Positions 1 through 7,547 of a stretch of 29,652 nt of DNA are shown piece after piece. Origin of the DNA: Symsagittifera roscoffensis (lineage: Eukaryota > Xenacoelomorpha > Acoela > Convolutidae); the NCBI RefSeq assembly GCF_963678635.1, contig NC_087064.1, positions 3,102,036-3,131,687 of the forward strand, given 5' to 3'. Each line of letters starts with the position of its first letter. Position 1 is the stretch's first letter. The notes under the pieces were generated by a model. It saw only the letters and a list, made by a program, of their open reading frames with translations. It was not told the origin of the DNA and did not search any database. A program made the position numbers and the translations under genes.

Positions 1-96
1 CTTTTCTAATCACATACAGAATGTTTTGTGTTGTTGCTTTTGTGACACCTTACAAAGTTCATCAGATACCGTTTCAGAAAACTTTCGAGCAAAAAT

Positions 97-115
97 GAGC
101 ACCCGAAGGGTGCTC
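97..115. other. Hairpin H3, D type
   Basis: GAGCACCC pairs perfectly with GGGTGCTC around the triloop GAA. Past a T/C mismatch, AAAA (92-95) can pair with TTTT (117-120). The other D unit has the same stem with loop GGA. Confidence 0.85.
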
Positions 116-151
116 CTTTTGCGAGTGCGTTTAGCGTTCCCCTGCTCCGCC

Positions 152-193
152 CCCCGCGGAACCTGCTCTTCAAAAGTCACTTACATAGCGGGG
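152..193. other. G/C-rich inverted repeat at D tail
   Basis: CCCCGC (152-157) is complementary to GCGGGG (188-193) across a 30-nt loop, ending 12 bp before the unit junction. Both arms recur in the other D unit. A structural role is inference. Confidence 0.45.
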
Positions 194-242
194 CCACAAA
201 AACCTCTAGGTGGCCGCGTTCCAGCATTACAAAATTTTTTGA

Positions 243-263
243 GGTGGGGTAGGGGCCCCCACC
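243..263. other. Hairpin H1, A type
   Basis: GGTGGGG pairs with CCCCACC over a 7-nt loop TAGGGGC. It lies 37 bp inside the unit. Compared with B/C, the T-A pair replaces A-T pairs at the outer stem, so the fold survives the change. Confidence 0.85.
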
Positions 264-1079
264 GGTACAAGTAATATCCCTCAAATGGACTATAGAGAAA
301 TTTTGCAAAAAAGTCGATTCTCGAAATTGTCAGGTTAGATTGGTCTAATTTTTTGCATGCGGCCCTAAAATGTCAAACGAATAGGGGTTTCCTTTTGTGA
401 CTTTTTGACCCAACAATTTTTAACAGGTGTTTGGGCTAATTTGGGCTTTTTGCCCAATTTGGGAAAAGTTTTTATTTTGCTTAATTCTCGAAAATAAATA
501 AAAATTTTGATATACTTATGAAAATACGTCTAAATTGATCTCAGTAGTCCTATCGAACGAACTAATCATCATGGCAGTGGAGGTTTTTCAATCTGAGAAA
601 AATAATTTTTTTGACTTTTTTTTACCCATTTTTGAATACTTTTTCAAAATAAAAGCCTTTAACGAAAAAACTTGAAATTAATTTGCTTAATTAAATTATT
701 TGAGCTTAAAGAACATTGCTCTGGCTTTCTTAGCTAAAATGAAAAGTTTCAGCTAAAATTTGGCACTTTTTCAAAACAATCGTTTTTTTCAAAAAATTTT
801 TTAATTTTTGATTTTTTTAAAATTTTTTGTTCAGAAATAAAGTTAAAAAACGATTTTTGAGTCAGAGTCAATTTTTTGTTTCCAACCTAATGTACTTTAT
901 GTGGGAGTACTGTTTGTACTAATTTTAGGCCCTCATTTTTGTTTTTAGCCAAGATATTGCTTTCGGAATTCTGTCAAAAAAATCGAAAAAACATGTTTTT
1001 TTGACCTTTCTCAAATTTTTATAATAAGTGATCCTTTTGTTGTTACCCGCCAGATAAGATCTCCCAAAACCTCTAAGAC

Positions 1080-1170
1080 TCCAATAAACAGACTGATGAG
1101 ATTTTTTTAAATTTTTTTCAAAATTTGAATTTTTTGATTTTTTTGAACTTTTCAGCTGAAAAATTATTCA
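1080..1170. other. Phased A/T-run tract (PATC-like)
   Basis: T-runs follow one another with centres near 1105, 1115, 1125, 1132, 1141 and 1150, about one helical turn apart or slightly less. Comparable tracts occur in the other A units near 20525-20610, 24385-24455 and 29065-29135. Caenorhabditis genomes are known for periodic A(n)/T(n) clusters; assignment to that class is by eye and not computed. Confidence 0.4.
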
Positions 1171-1807
1171 AGTATCGCCATTTGAAGAAGAAAAAAGGTT
1201 AAAGTACAAAATTTTCTTTCTTTTCTGGAGTTTGGTTTTCTTCCAGGCTTGTTATCACGCTGAAAATGGCTCATTCAGACTATCTGTATAGCTTGTTTAG
1301 GTTCCAGTTTCTCAAGTTGGCTCAAAGGTGCCTTAAGTGGAGGCGACAAGGAAAAATAGCCAAAATGAAAACTTCATAAAATCTACAATTTTCAACATTT
1401 TTTGGTAATTTAAAATGCTATACCCACTAAGTTGGGTACGGTGAATTGTAATATGCATTTAATTTTTACTTTTTTTCAATTTTGAAAATTACAATTTTTT
1501 GATTTTTAAAAAAAAAAACATAATTTTTAACTTTTTCTCTTTTTTAAAACATTTTACATCATATTGATGTTTTTTCTGCCAAAGTGTTATAAACGGCTAG
1601 AGCAGGAATCTTCATTTCTTAGGAACAGTGGGTGGTGCGAGGAAAACTTAAAAAAAACTGATTCATTTCTCCCGATTTACAAAAGAAAAAAGAAAAAAAA
1701 ACAGTTTTTAAATTCATTTGAAAACTTACAATTTTTCTCATCATTATCCCTAACTAGTTTTCACCAACCGCATTTGTAACCGCCTAACATCAGTTGTTCT
1801 TGGAAGC

Positions 1808-1826
1808 ATTGATTAAAAAAATCAAT
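1808..1826. other. Small hairpin upstream of H2 in A
   Basis: ATTGATT pairs with AATCAAT over an A-rich 5-nt loop, about 107 bp before H2. U9 keeps it with a 6-nt loop (21253-21272). U11 keeps six of the seven pairs. It may be the counterpart of the GTGATA hairpin in B units. Confidence 0.45.
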
Positions 1827-1932
1827 TTTTTAAAATTTATACAGCTTCTCATGAGGAATTGAAAACAAGCATTAGTGAAAAAATATTTTGTGAAAAATTT
1901 AAAACAACTATCCGTTATCCTGGATCGAGGTA

Positions 1933-1975
1933 GGATGCTCACTCGGTCCCTCTGGGACCTGTAGAGGGAGCAGCC
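1933..1975. other. Hairpin H2, A type (inner arms reversed)
   Basis: Inner stem GGTCCC (1945-1950), loop TCT, GGGACC (1954-1959). Outer stem GCTC/GAGC plus CTC/GAG around one A-G mismatch, with TGTA unpaired on the 3' side. Extension GG/CC and T-A lies outside another mismatch. In B and C the inner arms stand in the opposite order, GGGACC first. Confidence 0.85.
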
Positions 1976-2279
1976 GTAACCGTAAATTCTACGCTTAAAA
2001 CCTGAAATCAGCCTGATCTGAATTATGAATTGAGCGGAGATCAAATAAGTTTTTGATGTTGCGTTCTTATTTTGAACAATTTTTTTCTTTCCATTTTCTA
2101 CATTTTCTATTTTATTTTCGCCAAAATCAGTCTCACTGCATGCCCGGTATTAGCCAAAACTGGATTGTTTCACACTTTGAAATCTTTGCGTTTTATTGTG
2201 GTAGTTTAAAATAAAGTTTAGCAGAACTTTTTAAATAATTTTTTTTTTCACCTGGCAAAATTAATTCAGCATTGGCATT

Positions 2280-2296
2280 TGCGCCCGATGGGCGCA
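2280..2296. other. Hairpin H3, A type
   Basis: TGCGCCC pairs perfectly with GGGCGCA over triloop GAT. CATT (2276-2279) can extend onto AATG (2302-2305) past a 5-nt bulge. Confidence 0.85.
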
Positions 2297-2401
2297 TTGC
2301 GAATGGGAATGCGTAGAAGTCCACGTATTTCCTTGGGCACATGATTTGGATTCATGACCACGCTCTCTTTTGGTTTCAGAAAATACCAAAAACAAAAGTA
2401 A

Positions 2402-2411
2402 GTCACGTGAC
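2402..2411. promoter_or_regulatory. Palindrome GTCACGTGAC (E-box core)
   Basis: Perfect 10-bp palindrome centred on CACGTG, ending 10 bp before the CTAG junction. It is present in all three complete A units. It could be a bHLH site or the foot of a short terminal hairpin; neither is shown. Confidence 0.4.
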
Positions 2412-2454
2412 CTTGAGGGTGCTAGATGGTCGCGTGTAGCATAAAAAGCATTTA

Positions 2455-2476
2455 GGAAGGGGAAGGGGCCCCTTCC
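2455..2476. other. Hairpin H1, B type
   Basis: GGAAGGGG pairs with CCCCTTCC over loop AAGGGG, 33 bp inside the unit. The loop begins AA here and in U6, U7 and U12, but TA in C-type heads. Confidence 0.85.
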
Positions 2477-2566
2477 GGACAAAAAATTTCTAAAATTTAA
2501 CCTTTAACAAAACGACCAAATTTGTCGAGTTCTCAAAAACGTTTCGTTGAATTTTTCTAATTTTTT

Positions 2567-4120
2567 GCATGCGGCCCTAATTTGACACGGCAATCATATC
2601 TTTTAAAGGTCACTTTTCGATCCTATCGGTTTGAAGCCCATTTTACCCGATTTTTCCACTTTTTTGAGTTAACTAAAAGGTGATTTTTCGAAGTTTCTCA
2701 AATTGGGTACTTTTTACGGCTTTGGTCATGAAAACCATTCTGAACAGGTTCATAGAGTGTGGGTTAGTGAGTTTATTCAATTGGGACAACTTTTCTTGAC
2801 TTTTTGAAAAAAATTGTTTTTTCCTATTTCTGACTCAACATTTTGATTTAAAAAATAAAAAATTTTGAAAGTGATTAAAAATGGTTTTTGATGGTTGATT
2901 CGAGCTCCCGATAGTCAATTTAGTGGGTATAGAGTATTTGAAGGTCAAAGTTGGATGAAAATTGTAGTTTTTTGTATTTTTGAATTTTGACCATATATGG
3001 TACTAATTAGTGTAAATACTACTACTAAAATTGTCAAAAAATGGTTTCGTTCTTAAAAAAAACCCGATGAATTGTTTCAAAAATAGGCATGCGATCCTGA
3101 TTTGACACCGCATCGATGCTTTTACTGGTCACTTTTTCATCCTATTTGTTTGAAGACCATTTTTTCCATTTTTCCACTTTTTCAAAGTCCTGAAAAAAGT
3201 GTTTTTTCGCCTTTTCTCAAATTGGGTAGTTTTTACGGCTTTGGTCATGAAAACCATTCTGAACAGGTTCATGGAGTGTGGCTTAGTGAGTTTATTCAAC
3301 TGGAACAACTTTTTTTGACTTTTTGGAAAAAATTGATTTTTCCCATTTCTGACTCAACATTTTCATTTAAAAAGTAAAAAATTTTGAAAGTGATTAAAAA
3401 TGGTCTTTGATGGTTGATTCGAGCTCCCAATAGTCGATTTAGTGGGTATAGAGTATTTGAAGGTCAAAATGGGATAAAAATTGTAGTTTTTGCGATTTTT
3501 TAATTTTGACGGTTTATGGTAAAATTGGTCTAAATACTACTTGTCATTTTCTGGAACAATTGTTTCGTTCTCATAATTGGCTTCAGTGTTTTTGCTGAAA
3601 TTTTGCTAGCGGCCTGAATCTATTTGTGATTTACACAAGATAATTTTTACAGTTTTTCCGATTAATTTTTTTCTAAAAGTTTTAAGAAAATTTTTCCTCT
3701 TTCCATTTTTTTATCCATCTCAAAAATATTTTTAAAGAAATTTCTCAAATTGAGTAGGCTTTTAGTCAATGATCATGAAAACTATTTTGAACTTGTTCAA
3801 ATGATATGATTCCATTGGTACAACTGTTTGCCCCCTTTTTTGACATGATTAAAAACTGTAGTACTTTTTTTTCGCTCTTACTTTTCTGGTCAAAAAATAT
3901 AAAACGTTTAAAAAATTGCTTTTAAAAATATATTTAAAACATGTACAACAACAAAATGAAACAAAATTTATAAAAATGGTTGTGGATTGTTGGTTTCAGC
4001 TCCGCAAATTCGAACCTATTGGGTAAAGAGCCTTAGTTTGTCAAAAAATGGTTTGAATTTGTAATTTTTGTTCTTTTTCGGCTGACATTACAATTTGAAG
4101 AATGAATTTTCAAAATCAAT
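2567..4120 (+). repeat. Three tandem ~520-bp subrepeats (U2)
   Basis: Subrepeats start at GCATGC 2567, GCATGC 3087 and the degenerate GCTAGC 3605, spaced 520 and 518 bp. Shared landmarks are a short T-rich block, a GGTCATGAAAACCATTCTGA segment, the inverted repeat GAACAGGTTC (2742-2751, 3261-3270), a GACTTTTTGAAAAA block and TCTGACTCAACATTT. The third copy is the most eroded; its 3' limit is approximate. Confidence 0.85.
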
Positions 4121-4226
4121 CTGAAAAATAAAAAATTGCACCGTCTGAAATAACCAGATACGTTTTTTCTTTTTGATGTTTTTTCATGCTTGACAAGGGT
4201 AGTCCCAGTCTTCCATTGATTTATGA

Positions 4227-4243
4227 GTGATACGAGTTATCAC
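4227..4243. other. Small hairpin upstream of H2 in B
   Basis: GTGATA pairs perfectly with TATCAC over CGAGT, about 141 bp before H2. In U6, U8 and U12 the last pair is A/C mismatched, leaving five pairs. Confidence 0.5.
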
Positions 4244-4383
4244 AAATGAAAAAGTTCTTATTTTTAGAAAACTTCAAAAAAAAAACTAGTCTTTACATTT
4301 GCAGTGGGTAAGGGACTGTAAAAAATATAATTGGCCAACGTTTTTGTCTTTATCAAAAATGGCATACTATCTAAAGCCTTTAT

Positions 4384-4426
4384 TGATGCTCCCTGGGACC
4401 CTTGTGGTCCCACTTAGGGAGCATCA
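4384..4426. other. Hairpin H2, B type
   Basis: Outer stem TGATGCTCCC with GGGAGCATCA (10 pairs), one unpaired T on the left and ACTTA on the right, then inner stem GGGACC/GGTCCC with loop CTTGT. The closing T-A pair replaces the G-C pair of C units. Confidence 0.9.
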
Positions 4427-4739
4427 CTGACCTTAAACAAAGAGAACAGATATAGACGACAGTCACAATAATGTCTTGCTACCTTTAAGTGGTTTTCGGT
4501 ATTTTTTTTTAATTCGAATGAAGTAATTAGTTTATTTTGTGAAAAACGGCAAAAAAATCAAATCAGTTTTTTTCAAAATTGAGACAGTATCTGAGTGGGA
4601 AACTCATGTGGTCCTGTTGTGGGAACATCAGCGACGTGAAAAATGTCGGAGTCACAGCTGGACACTTCAGATAAAACCATAGTAATGTTTTATGTGAACT
4701 GTTCGGAGAAGTTCAGTGAGAAGAAAAAATGGGCTTCGC

Positions 4740-4762
4740 CATTGCGCCCGTAGGGGGTAATG
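4740..4762. other. Hairpin H3, B type
   Basis: CATTGCGCCC folds onto GGGGGTAATG over triloop GTA, with one G-G mismatch and one G-T pair. The CCC-GNN-GGG centre is shared with A and D units. Confidence 0.75.
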
Positions 4763-4866
4763 TGAATGCGAACGTTTCAAGTAGGGTTTTTTGCAAGGTT
4801 AACTGACCTGAGATGGGGTAAAGGTGAAACGAAAAACTTTCTTTTCTCGGAAGCAAGATTAGTCAC

Positions 4867-4880
4867 GGAGGGCGGGTGGG
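4867..4880 (+). other. G-tract cluster at B end
   Basis: GG, GGG, GGG and GGG separated by single bases, 17 bp before the CTAG. Could form a quadruplex with one two-G tract; untested. Confidence 0.5.
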
Positions 4881-4930
4881 ACGCAGACCTGAAAGATCTA
4901 GATGGTCGCGTGTAGCACAAAAAGCAATTA

Positions 4931-4952
4931 GGGAGGGGTAGGGGCCCCTCCC
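4931..4952. other. Hairpin H1, C type (paired variant)
   Basis: GGGAGGGG pairs with CCCCTCCC over TAGGGG. Relative to the other C units an A-T pair has become G-C on both arms at once. Confidence 0.9.
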
Positions 4953-5043
4953 GGTCAAAAAGTAGAAAATTTTTTACAGTGGTACATTTTCCTAGAAACT
5001 ATCGAGTTCTGCAAAACGGCACGTCAGAATTTCCTAATTTTTT

Positions 5044-6500
5044 GCATGCGGGTCTGAATTTGGAAAATAATGGCAGTTTGTTAATGCCACTTTTGGATGG
5101 TTTCATTTTGAAGACCCTTTTCCCCACTTTTTCCACTTTTTTGCGTTAACTAAAAAGGTGTTTTTTCGACTTTTCTCAAAATGGGTAAATTTTGCTGCTA
5201 TAATCATGAAAACTATTCTGAACAGGTTCCCAACGTGTGGCCTAATGAATAAGTTTAAATGGAACAATTTTTTTGACTTTTTGAAAAAATTTCATTTTTC
5301 CCGTTTCTGACTCAACATTTATTTTCAAAAAAATGATAATTTTCAAAAATGGGAAAAAATGGTTTCTGATGGTATATTCGAACTTGCCATAGCCAATTTA
5401 GTGGGTTTTGATCATTAATTTGTCAAAAATTATAAAAAATTGTAGTTTTTACGACTTTTAGATTTGACTTAATTATAAGTATAGTAAAGAAATTAGTACT
5501 ACGAAAATTCCAGAGAAACTAATCTGTTCTCAAAAACTTCACGTAGGATTTTCCTAAATTTTTGCATGCGGGTCTGAATTCACAAAATAATGGCAGTTAG
5601 TAAATGCCACTTTTGGATGGTTTCGTTTTCAAGACCCTTTTCCCCATTTTTTCCACTTTTTTGAGTTAACTAGAAAGGTGTTTTTTCGATTTTTCTCAAA
5701 ATGGGTAAATTTTGCTGCTATGATCATGAAGACCATTCTGAACAGGTTCCCAACGTGTGGCCTAATGAATAAGTTTAAGTGGAACAATTTTTTTGACATT
5801 TTGAAAAAAATATGATTTTTCCTGTTTGTGACTCAACATTTATTTTCAAAAAAATCAAAACTTTCAAAATTGAGAAAAAATGGCTTCTGATGGTATATTC
5901 GAACTTGCCATAGCCAAATTAGTGGGTTTTGATCATTAATTTGTCAAAATTGATAAAAAATTGTAGTTTTTACGACTTTTACATTTGACTTTAATTATAA
6001 GTATAGTAATGAAATTAGTACTACCGAAATTCCGGAGAAACTAATCTGTTCACAAAAACTTCCCGTAGGATTTTCGCAAATTTTTGCATGCGGGTCTAAA
6101 TTCACAAAATAATGGCAGTTATTTAATGCCACTTTTGGATGGTTTCATTTTGAAGACCCCTTTCCCCATTTTTTCCACTTTTTTGAGTTAACCAAAAATG
6201 TGTTTTTTGAATTTTTCTCAAAAGGGGTTATTTTTTCGGCATTGCACAACAGAACCTTTCTGAATAGGTTCATAGAAAATGTTTCAATGAATGAGGCAGT
6301 TTGACACAAATTTTTTCATATTCAGGAAAAAAAATTTTTTTTTCAATTTCATCTCTAACTTTTTTTGGTCAAAAACTAATTCAATTTTAAAAGTGAACAA
6401 AAGTGGTTTTTGATGGATGTTTTCAGCTTGCCATAGTCAATTTAGAGTGGTTTGATCATTTTTCTTGTCAGTATTGAACATAAATTGCATGTGTTTTATT
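5044..6500 (+). repeat. Three tandem ~520-bp subrepeats (U3)
   Basis: GCATGC boxes at 5044, 5564 and 6086, spaced 520 and 522 bp. Copies one and two are close; copy three changes after about 6200 (it reads GGCATTGCACAACA instead of the TCATGAAAACCATT block). Each box is followed by GGGTCT and a TAATGGCAGTT segment. Confidence 0.9.
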
Positions 6501-6882
6501 GTTGTCCTTACTCAATTTCAATTATTAATTGACGTGATCCTAATTAAAAACCGAACAAAAAAACATTGAATTTTACAAATCAGATTCAGTTGTCCGTTTT
6601 TTTAACTATTTTTTACATTCACTAGTGTAGCTAGAGTGCAGTGACTTAGTTACTGAAAAAAAATGCAAGGGTTCCTTTTGTTTCAAATTTGAAAATATTG
6701 TTTGAAAAACTAAAAAAAAATGTAATTTTTATCGAAAAATTTTGTTTGATAATATAACAGGCTCTTCAAGTTAAAAAAACAACAGTTTATTGATTGCTGA
6801 GCAAAATGAAATATGGAAAATTGTAATAAGTGATTAGAATTTCTCTTTCCACGATTTTACGTTTAGTGCTTTAATCCCTATA

Positions 6883-6924
6883 GGATGCGCCCTGGGACCC
6901 TTGTGGTCCCAGATAGGGGCATCC
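6883..6924. other. Hairpin H2, C type
   Basis: GGATGC/GCATCC, a bulged G, CCC/GGG, then inner GGGACC/GGTCCC with loop CTTGT. A third copy, GGGACC at 6925-6930, sits just outside and could compete for GGTCCC (6905-6910), giving two exclusive folds. Confidence 0.9.
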
Positions 6925-7344
6925 GGGACCTCGAATAAAAAGCAGAGAATTAGAGAGCAGCCGCTATGTTGTGCTGTTATGTTTCAGGTTATGAGATTTT
7001 TTCGGAAATCCTGCACGCTTGGAGACAGTTTTCATTTCCTTCATGAGACATTCTATCTCAAATTTAATAGAAAGGTGTTTTAGTGTTTTCCTGCTTCTAG
7101 CATTGTGGATACTGGGATACAATTATGTAACCAACACGGTACTCTTTTTGCTTCGATGACATATGTGATGAAAGCGCAAGATTTTTTTCAGGCTTTGTTT
7201 TTCAAAGTTTTTTTTAGAAAAATTGATTCGACAAATGCTCTATCACATAGTTGGAGATGTGTCTGTCAAACTTTTTTGTCTTAGGGCATCGATTCCAGCT
7301 ACGGAATGAACCAAATTTCAAAAGACGTCGTCAAGGAGCACCGA

Positions 7345-7352
7345 CTGATCAG
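7345..7352. other. Palindrome CTGATCAG near C end
   Basis: Eight-base palindrome directly before the G-tracts. In U4, U5 and U7 it is flanked so that CCTGA and TCAGG form a 5-bp stem; here the 5' arm reads CCGA, weakening it. C units lack a CCC-GNN-GGG H3, and this may stand in for it. Confidence 0.45.
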
Positions 7353-7387
7353 GTGGGTGGGTAAATGAATTGGTCGGGTGGGTGGGG
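7352..7387 (+). other. G-tract cluster at C end
   Basis: Five tracts of three or more G in two groups (GGTGGGTGGG and GGTCGGGTGGGTGGGG), 14 bp before the CTAG. Quadruplex formation is plausible with one long loop. Confidence 0.55.
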
Positions 7388-7434
7388 CGAAACAATTTCC
7401 TCTAGATGGTCGCGTGTAGCACAAAAAGAAATTA

Positions 7435-7456
7435 GGAAGGGGTAGGGGCCCCTTCC
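7435..7456. other. Hairpin H1, C type
   Basis: GGAAGGGG/CCCCTTCC over TAGGGG. The head just before it reads AGAAATTA where other C heads have AGCAATTA. Confidence 0.85.
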
Positions 7457-7547
7457 GGTCAAAAAGCAAAAAATTTTTTACGTTGTTACTAATGCCCAGA
7501 AACTATCGACTTCTGCAAAACCGCACGTCAGAATTTCCTAATTTTTT

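Larger units (their letters stand above)
1..205 (+). repeat. D-type unit, 3' end only (U0)
   Basis: This is the end of a unit cut by the window edge. It matches the end of the complete D unit (about 23291-23497) almost base for base, including hairpin H3 and the C-rich/G-rich tail. The small ORF at 26-274 crosses the unit junction and has no recognisable product; I treat it as chance. No gene is seen here. Confidence 0.9.
206..2421 (+). repeat. A-type unit (U1)
   Basis: Complete 2216-bp unit from the CTAG at 206 to the base before the next CTAG. Order: box CTAGGTGGCCGCG, H1 at 243-263, invariant 16-mer at 345-360, a long A/T-run body without the clear 520-bp subrepeats of B and C, H2 at 1933-1975, a second GCATGC at 2138, H3 at 2280-2296, and the palindrome GTCACGTGAC near the end. 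Nearly identical to U9, with only scattered single-base differences seen, so the two separated by recent duplication or conversion. ORFs at 1564-1779 (plus) and 1790-2044 (minus) recur in other A units only because the DNA does; the second runs antisense through H2. No product recognised. Confidence 0.9.
2422..4897 (+). repeat. B-type unit (U2)
   Basis: Complete 2476-bp unit. Box CTAGATGGTCGCG, H1 at 2455-2476, 16-mer at 2557-2572, three subrepeats, small hairpin at 4227-4243, H2 at 4384-4426, H3 at 4740-4762, G-tracts at 4867-4880. The first 650 bp or so match U6 and U12 closely. From about 3100 the second subrepeat departs from theirs and looks more like its own first subrepeat, so the unit is a mosaic. 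The ORF at 3102-3377 lies inside that subrepeat and has no recognisable product. The junction into U3 reads CTGAAAGAT before CTAG, where other B units have CTGACCGG. Confidence 0.9.
4898..7401 (+). repeat. C-type unit (U3)
   Basis: Complete 2504-bp unit. H1 at 4931-4952 with its own stem version, 16-mer at 5034-5049, three subrepeats, H2 at 6883-6924, G-tracts at 7352-7387. The tail after H2 begins GGGACCTCGAATAAA. The 60-codon frame at 6901-7083 starts at a TTG in the H2 loop, lacks an early ATG, and differs from its copies in U4 and U7 mostly by amino-acid-changing substitutions, so I do not call it a gene. Confidence 0.9.

Noticed and set aside
206-240. CTAGGTGGCCGCG as a tRNA A-box and unit heads as tRNA-like genes
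   Set aside because: No acceptor stem, anticodon arm or proper B-box at the right spacing was found in any head.
1090-1130. CTGATGA as a hammerhead ribozyme core
   Set aside because: The stem II and GAAA parts are missing; what follows is T-runs that cannot form the stem.
1790-2044. Repeated 84-94-codon minus-strand ORF in A units
   Set aside because: It runs antisense through H2, its copies in U1 and U9 are near-identical with the DNA, its start shifts by frame, and no domain is seen.
3068-3090. TTGTTTCA as the upstream motif of nematode piRNA genes
   Set aside because: The usual core is CTGTTTCA, and T-rich matches like this are expected by chance here.
4384-4426. H2 as a lin-4-like microRNA hairpin (TCCCTGGGACC resembles the start of lin-4)
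   Set aside because: At 42-43 nt it is too short for a microRNA precursor, and the match is broken within the seed.
6901-7083. A 60-codon frame repeated in U3, U4 and U7 without indels
   Set aside because: It starts at TTG in the H2 loop, has no early ATG, and differences between copies are mostly amino-acid changing. No purifying selection is visible.
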